A DNA stretch of 64,000 nt from Saccharicrinis fermentans DSM 9555 = JCM 21142 (GTDB lineage: Bacteria; Bacteroidota; Bacteroidia; Bacteroidales; Marinilabiliaceae). This document shows, in pieces, positions 1 to 9,324 of the stretch. The position numbers and the translations under genes were made by a program. Location of the stretch: contig NZ_KI912107.1 of NCBI RefSeq assembly GCF_000517085.1, positions 4,709,980-4,773,979 on the forward strand, written 5' to 3'. The notes under the pieces are model-generated. The model was not told where the DNA came from, did no database searches, and was given only the letters and a program-made list of their open reading frames with translations. Each line of letters opens with the position of its first letter. Position 1 is the stretch's first letter.

Positions 1-937
1 TATAGAAAATCCGGAGCCTTTGGATCCTATTTCAATTGATGAGCCAACCATGAGTATGTTGTTTACCATTAATAATTCTCCTTTCTTTGGTCAGGATGGT
101 AAATTTGTAACCTCCAGACATATAAAAGACAGATTGGATGCGGAACTGGAGAAAAATTTGGCCTTGAGAGTGGAAGATACCAATTCGGCTGATGCATGGA
201 ATGTTTATGGACGTGGGGTGCTTCACTTGTCGGTATTGATTGAAACTATGCGTCGCGAAGGTTATGAGCTTCAGGTAGGTCAACCTCGTGTTATTATTAA
301 AGAGATTGGTGCAATAAAGCATGAACCGGTGGAGGAATTGACAATTGATTTGCCAGATGAATATTCGGGTAAAGCCATTGAGATGGTTAGTCAACGCAAA
401 GGTGATATGCTTAGTATGGAGCGTAAAGGCGATCGAGTGGTCATCGAATTTCATATTCCGTCACGAGGTATTATTGGTTTGCGTAATGCCATGTTAACGG
501 CCACTGCCGGAGAGGCCATTATGGCACACCGTTTTGTTGAATTTCAGCCTTACAAAGGCGAAATTAATAAACGTCTAAATGGATCTTTGATCTCGATGGA
601 AGATGGAGCGGCTATTCCATATGCGTTAGACAAGTTGCAGGATAGGGGAAAATTCTTTGTGTCTCCTCAGGAGAAGATATATAAGGGACAGGTGATCGGA
701 GAAAATAACCGCGATGGTGATTTGACGATTAATATCACTAAAACAAAGAAATTAACCAATATGCGTACCCAGAGTACCGATGATAAGGTGAGATTAGCTC
801 CCCCTATTATATTTTCACTGGAGGAAGCTTTAGAGTATATTCAAGGAGATGAGTATGTGGAGGTAACGCCTCAGGCAATTCGTATCCGTAAGATATTTCT
901 TGAGGAACACGAACGTAAACGTTTAGCAAAGCAATAA
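1..937 (+). CDS. typA: GTPase TypA/BipA, C-terminal part (5' end outside window)
   Basis: This is the C-terminal half of the ribosome-associated translational GTPase TypA/BipA. The reading frame is already open at base 2 (ENPEPLDPISIDEPTMSM), so the start, the G domain and domain II lie upstream of the window. Family hallmarks are visible: TMSMLFTINNSPFFG, GRGVLHLSVLIETMRREG of the EF-G-like domain III, and the C-terminal domain with RGIIGLRNAMLTATAGEAIM and TKKLTNMR. TypA binds the 70S ribosome and supports growth under stress and 50S assembly (known for the family). The frame ends at a TAA followed about 50 bases later by a strong hairpin terminator, so it is the last gene of its transcript. 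Confidence 0.97.
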   Translation, partial: IENPEPLDPISIDEPTMSMLFTINNSPFFGQDGKFVTSRHIKDRLDAELEKNLALRVEDTNSADAWNVYGRGVLHLSVLIETMRREGYELQVGQPRVIIKEIGAIKHEPVEELTIDLPDEYSGKAIEMVSQRKGDMLSMERKGDRVVIEFHIPSRGIIGLRNAMLTATAGEAIMAHRFVEFQPYKGEINKRLNGSLISMEDGAAIPYALDKLQDRGKFFVSPQEKIYKGQVIGENNRDGDLTINITKTKKLTNMRTQSTDDKVRLAPPIIFSLEEALEYIQGDEYVEVTPQAIRIRKIFLEEHERKRLAKQ

Positions 938-989
938 ATAATAATACCAGAATTTATTTATTGATTTGCTGTTTTTCGAGTTAGCAACG

Positions 990-1019
990 AACCGCATCTG
1001 TTTCAGGTGCGGTTTTTTT
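990..1019 (+). terminator. Intrinsic terminator after typA
   Basis: An 11-bp stem (ACCGCATCTG side pairing with CAGGTGCGGT, with one G-T pair) closes a TTT loop and is followed by a run of seven T. It ends the typA transcript. Confidence 0.9.
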
Positions 1020-1043
1020 GTGGTTTTATTTAGATGAATAGTT

Positions 1044-2189
1044 ATGATGAATGCTTTTAAGATTATTGGCATATATATTATGCTATATATGGCCAATGCT
1101 TTGTGGAAAGTTTTTTACAATATTTACCTGGCCGAAATAGGTTTAACTGGTGCAGAGATCGGTACTTTAAATTCAATTATACAGGCACTCATTTTTATAG
1201 CAGTTGTGATATGGGGCAGGTATGCTGATAGAAAAGGTATCCGTCCGACCTTACGAATTGGTTTGCTGGTCACTGGAGTGCTGATGTTGATACTGTCGTT
1301 TGTAGCTGACTTTTGGTGCTTGGTGGTGTTTTTACCTGTATTTGCTTTTTTTTATCACCCGCTGGGCGCTCTAACAGATGCCATGGCTATGCAGTATGCA
1401 ACTGTTGAAAAAAAATATTCCTATGGAAGTTTTAGATTATGGGGCTCGCTTGGGTGGGCGGTGGCTGCAACTGTAGGTGGGTATTTGTTTACTTCGCTTT
1501 CATTAAAGCTTACTTTTTATATAGCAGCTATTACTTATATGCTTATTGTTCCTCTTTTGTCAACGCGAAAAAAAGTGCGTACCTATAAGGCGAACTTTAA
1601 GTTGGTGGGGTTACGGGATGTGATTAGTAATAAACCCTTGTTTTATTTTATGGGTATCCTGATTTTTTATGGCATGGTTTGTTCTCCTATGTTTTATTAT
1701 TTGAATCTTTATTTTTCAGAGTTACATGCTTCAAATACTATTATTGGATTGGCTTACGCCATCATGGCTCTAAGCGAAATACCGCTGTTTTTATTGGGTA
1801 ATAAACTCTTAAAAAAAATAGGGGTACGGCCTATATTGTTGATGGCCATGGGTTCTATTGTTATCAGATATGCGGTTCTGGGCTATTACCCTCATGTTGG
1901 TGTGGCATTAGCTGTTGGTTTGTTGCAAGGTGTTTCATTTGCTTTTTTTTTAGTGGCCGCGGTTAGTATCATTGAAAAGTTAATGCCCCAAGGACAACAT
2001 GCTACTGCACAGTCTCTCATTTGGGGATCTTATATAGGTATTGGACAAACATTGGGAAATCTGCTCATTGGTTTTGTGCTTGATTCGGCCGGAATGGTGG
2101 AGGTAATGCAGTTTTCTGTATATGGGGGACTGGCTTGTGTGATAGTTTCTATTATCTACTTAAATCGCTTTAGATTTGAAAGGGCTTAG
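1044..2189 (+). CDS. MFS transporter, PPP/nucleoside-symporter-like
   Basis: This 381-residue integral membrane protein is predicted to have about 12 transmembrane helices. The segment around residues 60-70 (WGRYADRKGIRP) is the cytoplasmic loop 2-3 motif of the major facilitator superfamily. The pattern YGSFRLWGSLGWAVAA near residue 130 is typical of the PPP (phenylpropionate permease-like) and nucleoside:H+ symporter branches. The substrate cannot be read from the sequence. A second Met directly follows the first, so the start may be 3 bases later. It follows the typA terminator by about 25 bases, so it has its own promoter or relies on read-through. There is no obvious operon partner downstream. 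Confidence 0.88.
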   Translation: MMNAFKIIGIYIMLYMANALWKVFYNIYLAEIGLTGAEIGTLNSIIQALIFIAVVIWGRYADRKGIRPTLRIGLLVTGVLMLILSFVADFWCLVVFLPVFAFFYHPLGALTDAMAMQYATVEKKYSYGSFRLWGSLGWAVAATVGGYLFTSLSLKLTFYIAAITYMLIVPLLSTRKKVRTYKANFKLVGLRDVISNKPLFYFMGILIFYGMVCSPMFYYLNLYFSELHASNTIIGLAYAIMALSEIPLFLLGNKLLKKIGVRPILLMAMGSIVIRYAVLGYYPHVGVALAVGLLQGVSFAFFLVAAVSIIEKLMPQGQHATAQSLIWGSYIGIGQTLGNLLIGFVLDSAGMVEVMQFSVYGGLACVIVSIIYLNRFRFERA

Positions 2190-2257
2190 CGTGATCTATT
2201 CGTAATTACATCGGATTTGAACAATTGGTTCCTTTTGCGCTTACTTGTCACCATTTC

Positions 2258-2575
2258 TGAGGTCAGGCACAAAAGTTGGGTCTGTAAAAAAAAGTATTTC
2301 AACATTTCTCAACAAGCGATATTTTTTATTTCAATACCCAATTACCAACAAATGGTGTGCAGGGGTGGCCGAAAAAAATAACTCCTTGGCCAGCGCTGGT
2401 GAGAAGTTATAAGCCGGAAAATGCATTAGAAAATCTGTTGCGCCTTAAAATGGCTTCAAAAGAACTCACTTCGTTTCTTTTTCTCAACTCACTATAGCTG
2501 GGTACTATGCCTCGTCTCAGCAAAGCCTTCTTTTATTGTTATTTCAACGTTCATAACCATTTCTTCATGAAGGCG
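2258..2575 (+). mobile_element. ISAon1-type insertion sequence remnant, copy A
   Basis: The gap between the MFS gene and the propeller gene (2190-2786) carries no intact gene. Its left part (GCACAAAAGTTGGGTCTG, then an A-rich run) matches the end of the element at about 32,100-32,070 on the other strand. The stretch from about 2,380 to 2,545 (GCATTAGAAAATCTG, GGCTTCAAAAGAACTCACTT, TATGCCTCGTCTCAG) matches the interior of the same element at 31,740-31,900. No open transposase remains. The rest of the gap, about 2,576-2,786, shows nothing I can name apart from the upstream region of the next gene. Confidence 0.65.
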
Positions 2576-2786
2576 GGAATCCCATTTACTAAAATTATTT
2601 ACCCTACACATGTTATAGGAACGGGTATTCAATAATTTTCGCTTAGTCTGTTTTATTGTGTATTTTTTTTGGTGATGATATGGATAATAGTAAATTAGAT
2701 GTTTAAGGTGAGAAAAAATGCAATGAATAGCAATTACAATTGGCAGGTTTAAAGACTTCTCTAATAATATTGAAGCTAGTTACCCG

Positions 2787-5567
2787 ATGAAAACAAGATT
2801 AATTCTATACTTATGTTTACTTTGTTTTTTAATGCCACCAATTTGCGGTGAAGAGTATAATATGAGCAGCCTAACTTCGCAAGATGGTCTTTTTAGCGAT
2901 CGGGTTTTTAAATCTTTTCGCGATAAGAACGGTTATCTGTGGATTCTTGGAATAAACGGAGTGGCACGTTACGATGGAAAATATATAACGAACTATAAAC
3001 CATCGAATACAATTTCATATCATTACATTAAAGGAACTCGTTTTTATTCCATTTTTCAGGATAAGAAAGACAATATTTGGGTAGGAGGAAAAGGAGGTCT
3101 TAGCCGATATGAGCCATCAAAGGATACCTTTATTCCGTTTCCGATTGGGGAAAAGGGGTTAAAAGATGTTCGACTAATTGAACATTATAGGGATAGTACT
3201 ATTTGGGTATCGTGTGTTAAATCAGAAAATTACTTAATTAATATCTACACCCAAGAGGTAAATAAACAGGCCGAAAAGTATTTGTTTACATCATCGCTAA
3301 AGGATCGTAATGGAAATATATGGTTGAGCACTAAAAAAGGAAATATTTTAAAAAACTACGAGCATACCGGTTTGCAATTTAAATCGGGTATTAATGATAT
3401 TTGTTTTACTCCGTCCGGTAATTTATACATTGCAACCAATAGTGGGGTTGAGGTTGTCAAAAACATACTCAACCAAAAGGATGGTTTTAATGGCAGTAAG
3501 GCTTTGGTCACTCCGAAACTTTGGTTGTCAAACCGAAATGTACATGCATTAGAATATTTTGAAGGAAGTGTTTGGGCAGGTACAAACAACGGGCTTAACA
3601 GGTTGGTTTTGGATAAAGCAGAGTTGCCGGAATATATCGAAGATTATTACAGTCAGCCTCGAAATCCCTTTTCGTTAACGAATAACCTGATTCATGATAT
3701 TACTTGTGACCGGGAGGGAATTCTTTGGATTTGCACATATGGAGGATTAAATAAATTGGATCCATCTGTTCAGTGGTTTAACAGCTTTCGATACGATCCT
3801 GAGGAAAACAATACTTTGCATGATAGTTATATATTCCCGATCCATGGTGATAAACAAGGTAATATATGGATGGGGAGCTATACTTCGGGATTATCAAAGT
3901 ACAATACGGGTGAAAAAAAATTCAAATGGTTTCATAAAGATAATTCCAGACTGGCCAGCAATCATATAACTCAAATCTATTGTGATTATCAGGGGAGTAC
4001 ATGGATCTCAACCACAGATAATGTTTGTATTTACAGTATGGGCCGTATGCTTCCTGTAAAGTTTACAAATACTAAGAGTAATTTGCAAAATAATGTAAAT
4101 TCAATTATTCAACATCCCGAAGGAGATTATTGGCTGGGGACGAAAGATAAAGTATTTAAAATTGAAAAAATAGATGTAGACCACTACAAGGTAATGAGGG
4201 AGATTGAACTAAAAGGTTCGGGATCTATTATTAGCCTGTTTGTGGATCATTACAATAGAATTTGGGTTGGAACCTCGAAAGGTTTATATCTCATTGAGAA
4301 CTCTGGAGAACTTAAACCTATTCCGTACAAGAAAGCGCAATATCCTGTTTTCCGATCAAACATATTTCAGGCTATTGGAGCGGATGTTGATGGTAATATG
4401 TGGTTTGGGTCTGAAATAGGAGTTTATTACTTGAAAAACGATAGTGTTTTTAAAAACGCCCCACATAAAGTTAAGTTCAAGGGTTTTTTTGAAGAGGATG
4501 GACTCACAAGCAATTATGTGTCCGGGATACTGCCCGGTAAAAATGGTGAAATGTGGTTTAGTTCTTGGAAAGGAGTGATGAAATATGACCCCAAAGGAAT
4601 AGGGATAGGCAGCTTTATACCTTATTCATTTAAGGAAGGGTTGGTCAGTGAAAAATATAACAGGAATGGGTATTATCTGGATAGCATCTCAAATACGGCT
4701 TACTTTGGAAGTGCCAATGGTGTTAATTACTTGAGCATAGATAAGGAGTTTAAGGAGTCGGACGTGTTTAATGTGTTAATTCATAATATCTCAGTGGATG
4801 GTAAGGATATTGAGGTAATTCATGATAAAGAAAATGTGTTTGCTGAAATTAGTACTTTCGGGGGTATTGGACAATTACAGGTTCTTTATAGTTCTTCAAG
4901 TTTGTTATCGCCCCCAAAACAGCTCTTCGCATGGAAACTTGAAGGCAGGGATGAAGATTGGACATATACCAGAAATAGGGAGCTTTTGTTTCAGGAACTT
5001 GGTGTAGGGGACTATAGTTTAGTGATACGGCCTGTTTCTCCTCATGCCGGACTGGAATCCTCCGTTTATATAACTATCAAGATAAAATCTGTAGTCTACA
5101 GGGTTTTGTTCGGATTTTTAATTGTAATCTTAATCATCTTGCTTATCTACTATCTGAATAGATTTAAACAGCTTAATGAACCCCAGGAGAAGTATATATA
5201 TTCTAAATTATCCTCTGATAAATCTTCGGAAATAGTTGAAAGACTGAATAGAATAATGAAAGAACAGAAACCTTATCTAAATCCGGAACTAACAGTTAAC
5301 GAACTTGCAGAAATGGTTGGAATCAACTCCGTAAAATTGTCGCAGGTTTTAAATGATTTTTTACAAACGCGTTTTTACGAATATGTCAATAGATTTAGAG
5401 TTGAAGAGTTTGTTGTTTGTCTGGAAAAAGAAGAAAACCAAATCATGACACTGTTGGGTCTTTCCGAAAAATGTGGTTTTTCATCCAAATCTTCTTTCTA
5501 TCGTTTTTTTAAACAAGAAAAAGGAACTACCCCAGCTCAGTTTGCAAAAAATCTAAAAAAACAGTAG
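2787..5567 (+). CDS. Membrane-bound two-component-type propeller sensor fused to AraC regulator
   Basis: A 926-residue one-component regulator. It has a signal peptide (residues 1-21), then many Reg_prop blades (for example WILGINGVARYDG, NIWVGGKGGLSRYE, EGILWICTYGGLNKLD) expected to build two seven-bladed periplasmic propellers. A Y_Y_Y-like beta-sandwich follows near 680-760, then one transmembrane helix near 768-790, a short linker, and an AraC-type HTH over about the last 100 residues (TVNELAEMVGINSVKLSQVL, CGFSSKSSFYRFFKQEKGTTP). Family knowledge: such sensors in Bacteroidota bind glycan fragments and switch on polysaccharide loci. Oddly, the histidine kinase and receiver domains of the usual hybrid two-component proteins are absent, so the DNA-binding domain sits directly on the membrane protein. 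The sulfatase about 100 bases downstream on the same strand is the likely target or operon partner. Confidence 0.9.
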   Translation: MKTRLILYLCLLCFLMPPICGEEYNMSSLTSQDGLFSDRVFKSFRDKNGYLWILGINGVARYDGKYITNYKPSNTISYHYIKGTRFYSIFQDKKDNIWVGGKGGLSRYEPSKDTFIPFPIGEKGLKDVRLIEHYRDSTIWVSCVKSENYLINIYTQEVNKQAEKYLFTSSLKDRNGNIWLSTKKGNILKNYEHTGLQFKSGINDICFTPSGNLYIATNSGVEVVKNILNQKDGFNGSKALVTPKLWLSNRNVHALEYFEGSVWAGTNNGLNRLVLDKAELPEYIEDYYSQPRNPFSLTNNLIHDITCDREGILWICTYGGLNKLDPSVQWFNSFRYDPEENNTLHDSYIFPIHGDKQGNIWMGSYTSGLSKYNTGEKKFKWFHKDNSRLASNHITQIYCDYQGSTWISTTDNVCIYSMGRMLPVKFTNTKSNLQNNVNSIIQHPEGDYWLGTKDKVFKIEKIDVDHYKVMREIELKGSGSIISLFVDHYNRIWVGTSKGLYLIENSGELKPIPYKKAQYPVFRSNIFQAIGADVDGNMWFGSEIGVYYLKNDSVFKNAPHKVKFKGFFEEDGLTSNYVSGILPGKNGEMWFSSWKGVMKYDPKGIGIGSFIPYSFKEGLVSEKYNRNGYYLDSISNTAYFGSANGVNYLSIDKEFKESDVFNVLIHNISVDGKDIEVIHDKENVFAEISTFGGIGQLQVLYSSSSLLSPPKQLFAWKLEGRDEDWTYTRNRELLFQELGVGDYSLVIRPVSPHAGLESSVYITIKIKSVVYRVLFGFLIVILIILLIYYLNRFKQLNEPQEKYIYSKLSSDKSSEIVERLNRIMKEQKPYLNPELTVNELAEMVGINSVKLSQVLNDFLQTRFYEYVNRFRVEEFVVCLEKEENQIMTLLGLSEKCGFSSKSSFYRFFKQEKGTTPAQFAKNLKKQ

Positions 5568-5669
5568 TTTTTTTCTGTCTCAATTTATAGACACTTTTTT
5601 AAGCCCTGAAAAATAGTGCTTTGCAATACAAGAATATATTTTTGGATTGACAAAAAAAACGTATTCAAA

Positions 5670-7181
5670 ATGGACAAGACACGTATTAAGTTAAAAAGTA
5701 TTGCCAAAATAATGATTGGCACAGTATTGTTTTTTGCAATTAACCCACATTGTAATTCAGCTAAAAAACAATCTTCGAAAAAACCTAACATTATATTGAT
5801 TATGGCTGATGATTTAGGTTGGGGAGATACCGGTTATAACGGGAATAAAATTATTAAAACACCTTATCTGGATGAGATGGCGAAAGAAGGGGTCCGATTT
5901 AACAGGTTTTATTCGGCGTCTGCTGTGTGTTCGCCAACCAGAGCCAGTGTGTTAACTGGGCGTAACCCTTATCGTACCGGAGTTTTCTATGCCAATATCG
6001 GAATATTACGTCCCGAAGAAGTAACGATACCTGAGTTATTGAAAAAAGAAGGCTATACTACCGGGCACTTTGGAAAATGGCACCTGGGAACACTTACAAC
6101 TAAGGAGAGGGATGCCAATCGTGGTAAACCCGGTAGTATTAAAGAATATAATCCTCCGATTAAACATGGTTACGATGTAGCTTTTGTATCAGAATCAAAG
6201 GTGCCAACTTACGATCCTATGAAAAAACCTTTACAGCGATACAATAAGAAAGGTTGGGATTACCTTAAAGAAGGCGAAGAGTTTAAAGATTACGGCACAC
6301 ATTATTGGGATATTAATGGAAATAAAGTAGTGGACAATCTGGAAGGAGATGACAGTCGTGTGATTATGGACAGGGTAATACCATTTATCGGCAAGGCAAA
6401 TTCTAAAGAACAGCCATTCTTAGCTGTGATATGGTTTCATACGCCCCATATGCCTTGTGTAGCTGGTCCAAAATACCAGGAAATGTACAAGAATAATGGC
6501 GTGCTGATGCGTAATTATGCGGGCTGTATTACGGCAATGGACGAGCAGGTTGGGCGACTAAGGGCTTATCTTGAAAAAGTCGGAGCGGATTCAAATACCA
6601 TGATATGGTTTTGCAGTGATAATGGACCAGAGTCGGGAAATCCCGGTACGGCGGGCGGTTTTCGTGATCGCAAGCGTTCTTTGCATGAAGGAGGAATACG
6701 AGTTCCCGGAATTATGGTTTGGCCTGAGAAGGTGAAAAAAGGATTTCAAACCGATATCCCTTGTGTGACCTCAGATTATTTGCCGACAATAATGGATGTA
6801 TTGAATATTAAAGAGAAGAGTGCTCCGAATAAGTTGGATGGAATAAGCCTATTGCCGTTGTTGGAAGGTAAAATGAAAGAACGTTCTAAACCGATTGGAT
6901 TTTGTATCAAAAATCAGATGAGTTTATCGGATAACCGATATAAGCTTTATGTAAAAGACGGGCAGTTTGAATTGTATGATATCGTTAGTGATCCTTATGA
7001 AGAAAAGAATATTAAAAAAGAGGAGTTTTCTGATGAGTCAAACCTGTTGAAAAAAGGATTAATGAAGTTTATAGAATCATGTAAATCCAGTTTTGAAGGT
7101 GAAGAGTATGGTAAAGCTTCTTTTGACAAACTGAATCAAAAATGGCCTGATCCCTTAAAGCATGCAAACAAGAAAAAATAA
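5670..7181 (+). CDS. Formylglycine-dependent sulfatase (S1 family)
   Basis: A 503-residue sulfatase counted from the ATG at 5670. An upstream in-frame TTG is less likely because the signal sequence starts at MDKTRIKLKS. N-terminal signal peptide, then the metal ligands MADDLGWGDTGY and the modification signature C-S-P-T-R at about residues 87-91, where the Cys is oxidised to formylglycine by an anaerobic or aerobic maturase. HFGKWHLG and CSDNGPESG supply further active-site residues. The product is probably periplasmic and removes sulfate esters from glycans such as algal or host polysaccharides. No sulfatase maturase gene and no SusC/D pair lie in this window. The neighbouring propeller/AraC sensor suggests induction by a sulfated glycan. 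Exact substrate unknown. Confidence 0.93.
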   Translation: MDKTRIKLKSIAKIMIGTVLFFAINPHCNSAKKQSSKKPNIILIMADDLGWGDTGYNGNKIIKTPYLDEMAKEGVRFNRFYSASAVCSPTRASVLTGRNPYRTGVFYANIGILRPEEVTIPELLKKEGYTTGHFGKWHLGTLTTKERDANRGKPGSIKEYNPPIKHGYDVAFVSESKVPTYDPMKKPLQRYNKKGWDYLKEGEEFKDYGTHYWDINGNKVVDNLEGDDSRVIMDRVIPFIGKANSKEQPFLAVIWFHTPHMPCVAGPKYQEMYKNNGVLMRNYAGCITAMDEQVGRLRAYLEKVGADSNTMIWFCSDNGPESGNPGTAGGFRDRKRSLHEGGIRVPGIMVWPEKVKKGFQTDIPCVTSDYLPTIMDVLNIKEKSAPNKLDGISLLPLLEGKMKERSKPIGFCIKNQMSLSDNRYKLYVKDGQFELYDIVSDPYEEKNIKKEEFSDESNLLKKGLMKFIESCKSSFEGEEYGKASFDKLNQKWPDPLKHANKKK

Positions 7182-7261
7182 TAAACTTAAATAGCTAGGT
7201 AAAGAGTGGATTGCAAGTAATGGAGCATCTTCAAGTAAAACATAGAGGGTGACAATTTATC

Positions 7262-7722
7262 CATAAGCATATTCAATAATTTTCAATCAATGAGTAATCC
7301 CCATTTAAAAACTAACTATCAATATAACGACCGCAGGGCAGGCCAGAACAATAGCCCCGTGGCCGGCGTCGGCGAGAGACCATAACCCAGAAGCTGCATT
7401 AGAAAATCTATTACGAAGTTCTAATACATCATTTGGATTGGTTGAAGCAGGGGAGGTAGTGATCTTTGTGGCAACTTCAATAACGAAGTTATCATGAGGG
7501 CCTTTTAATATATGCCTTGCCGAGTAAAAAGAACATTAACGGAAGTTTCAAAAGCAAAGAAAATCATCATATAAGTTAGAAACATTGCTCTCAATTAGAT
7601 AATGGAAGTACCAATGCTGCAGCAGAATCTTTCAATACAATAGTAATGGATTTCAGAAGACAATTCAGAGGTGTTGTTGATGTAAAGTTCTCCTTGTTCA
7701 GATTAACAAAAATATTTGCATG
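7262..7722 (+). pseudogene. ISAon1-family transposase remnant, copy B
   Basis: The left part (about 7,262-7,480) resembles the N-terminal end of the element at 31,700-31,990. The right part encodes an open tail reading QLDNGSTNAAAESFN, then FRRQFRGVVDVKFSLF and RLTKIFA before a TGA at about 7,720. This is the characteristic C-terminus of ISAon1-family transposases. Almost all of the DDE catalytic region between them is missing. The element lies between the sulfatase and the tRNA genes, and the 7182-7800 gap holds nothing else recognisable. Confidence 0.75.
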
Positions 7723-7802
7723 ACAACTATAAGCAGCATTTATACCCAACTTTTGACACTGACCCATTATTTTTTTTACGTTGAGATAATCCATTTTAGA
7801 TA

Positions 7803-7836
7803 AAAAAAAGCCACTCGAATAAATCGAATGGCTTTT
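7803..7836 (-). terminator. Terminator downstream of tRNA-Asn pair
   Basis: Read on the minus strand, AAAGCCATTCGA pairs imperfectly with TCGAGTGGCTTT around an ATTTA-like loop, followed by eight T. It lies just past the 3' end of the first tRNA-Asn, so it ends the tRNA transcript. Confidence 0.75.
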
Positions 7837-7838
7837 AG

Positions 7839-7915
7839 TGGCTCCCCCTTCAGGACTTGAACCTGAGACCCTCTGATTAACAGTCAGATGCTCTAACCAA
7901 CTGAGCTAAGGAGGA
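7839..7915 (-). tRNA. tRNA-Asn (GTT), CCA encoded
   Basis: The minus strand folds as a complete cloverleaf. The acceptor TCCTCCT pairs with AGGGGGA, the D-arm is GCTCAGTTGGTTAGAGC, and the anticodon loop CTGTTAA sits between TCTGA and TCAGA, giving anticodon GTT. The T-arm contains GGTTCAAGTCC. The discriminator G is followed by a genomically encoded CCA. It is the downstream member of a tandem pair. Confidence 0.96.
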
Positions 7916-7960
7916 ATGAACCTTGTATAAAACAAAGTGAAATATATATGTTTATGATAG

Positions 7961-8034
7961 CTCCCCCTTCAGGACTTGAACCTGAGACCCTCTGATTAAC
8001 AGTCAGATGCTCTAACCAACTGAGCTAAGGAGGA
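7961..8034 (-). tRNA. tRNA-Asn (GTT), CCA not encoded
   Basis: The 74-nt body is identical by eye to the neighbouring tRNA-Asn. The three bases after the discriminator read CTA instead of CCA, so the tail would have to be added by nucleotidyltransferase. It lies about 45 bases upstream of the other copy in transcription order and is probably co-transcribed with it. Confidence 0.95.
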
Positions 8035-8166
8035 GTGTATTTAATATATTTCAATACAATTATTTTGCTCTTTTGAGAGCACTTTTGCATTTGTAAGCGA
8101 TCGACTTTTCGATAGCTGTTTTGTCAAATGCGGAGCAAAAGTAATAGGATTATTGAAAGTATGCAA

Positions 8167-8174
8167 TATCTTTG
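8167..8174 (+). promoter_or_regulatory. Candidate -7 element upstream of the PfkB kinase
   Basis: TATCTTTG matches the Bacteroidota sigma-ABfr -7 consensus TAnnTTTG and lies about 48 bases before the start codon at 8222. I see no convincing -33 TTG at the expected spacing, so this is only a candidate. Confidence 0.3.
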
Positions 8175-8221
8175 TGAAAAAAAATAGAAAAAAATTACAT
8201 TAATTTATTAAAAGTCTGATT

Positions 8222-9202
8222 ATGAGTAAGGTTCTTGGAATGGGAAATGCATTGGTTGATATTTTAGCAAGGATAGAACACGATGATTTACTGGAGAAAC
8301 TCAATTTACCCAAAGGTAGCATGCAATTAGTGGATGCTGATACCTCGTCTAAGGTGTTAGATGAAATTGCTAATTATACCAAGGAGCAGGCATCAGGAGG
8401 GTCTGCGGCTAATACCATTCATGGCTTATCTTGTTTAGCTGTGTCAACTGGTTTTTTTGGAAAGGTAGGAAGGGACGAACTGGGTGCTTTTTTCAAGAAG
8501 GATATGAGTGAAAATAACATAGAGCCCCAACTATTGGAGAGTGATAGTTCATCAGGAAAAGCAGTTGCTCTTATTAGTCCCGATTCGGAACGAACCTTTG
8601 CTACTTACCTGGGGGCTGCAGTTGAGTTGTGTGCCGAAGATGTGTGTGATGCGTTGTTTAAAGGCTACTCCCATTTTCATATTGAAGGTTATCTGGTATA
8701 TAACCAACCCTTAATTGAAAAAGCTCTTAAATGTGCCAAAGAAGCAAATTTGATTGTTTCATTAGACCTGGCAAGTTTTAATGTGGTGGAAGATAACCTG
8801 ACTTTTTTGAAGGATATGGTGGCTAAGTATGTAGATATTCATTTTGCTAACGAAGAGGAAGCAAAGGCTTTTACTAACAAGACACATCAAGAGGCACTGG
8901 ATGAGATGGCAAAGGATTGCAATATTGCAGTTTTGAAATTGGGAAAAAATGGGTCGCTGATTAAACAAGCTGAAACTACTTTTGAAGTAGGTGTTATACC
9001 CGCTAAAAGTATCGATACTACAGGTGCTGGGGACTTATATGCTGCCGGATTTTTATATGGCCTCGTAAATCTTATGCCGCTTGATAAATGTGGAGAGATC
9101 GGTGCTTTGCTTTCGGGAAATGTAATTGAAGTGGTGGGGCCAAAAATGGATGACGAGCGATGGAAAAAAATTCATTCAGAATTAAAGAAATTAAAAAACT
9201 GA
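8222..9202 (+). CDS. PfkB-family carbohydrate kinase, adenosine-kinase-like
   Basis: A 326-residue ribokinase-fold kinase. PfkB signature 1 is near residue 58 (SGGSAANTIHGLSCL, with the substrate-binding glycines). Signature 2 is near residue 262 (DTTGAGDLYAAGFLYG), where the Asp is the catalytic base and GAGD the anion hole. The N-terminus MGNALVDILARIE and the general layout resemble the adenosine kinase-like group widespread in Bacteroidota, which phosphorylates adenosine or a related sugar using ATP in the cytoplasm. Substrate assignment within PfkB is uncertain from sequence. It appears to be a single-gene transcript. Confidence 0.9.
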   Translation: MSKVLGMGNALVDILARIEHDDLLEKLNLPKGSMQLVDADTSSKVLDEIANYTKEQASGGSAANTIHGLSCLAVSTGFFGKVGRDELGAFFKKDMSENNIEPQLLESDSSSGKAVALISPDSERTFATYLGAAVELCAEDVCDALFKGYSHFHIEGYLVYNQPLIEKALKCAKEANLIVSLDLASFNVVEDNLTFLKDMVAKYVDIHFANEEEAKAFTNKTHQEALDEMAKDCNIAVLKLGKNGSLIKQAETTFEVGVIPAKSIDTTGAGDLYAAGFLYGLVNLMPLDKCGEIGALLSGNVIEVVGPKMDDERWKKIHSELKKLKN

Positions 9203-9324
9203 TTTGGTAGATAATAGAGGATGCACCAGGCTGTGTTTGTGCTATTGAATAGAATATTGTAAGCATGGGATGGAATCAGACATAATACTCTCCATCCCAT
9301 TGCTTTGTGTGTTTTATTGATGCT

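Noticed and set aside
32-454. A 140-codon open frame opposite typA
   Set aside because: It lies wholly inside the conserved typA coding sequence, on the other strand, and has no recognisable protein features.
2747-2775. Similarity of GGTTTAAAGACTTCTCTAAT to the end of the XRE genes
   Set aside because: Only about 20 bases match, with no terminator and no reading-frame continuity; probably chance in AT-rich DNA.
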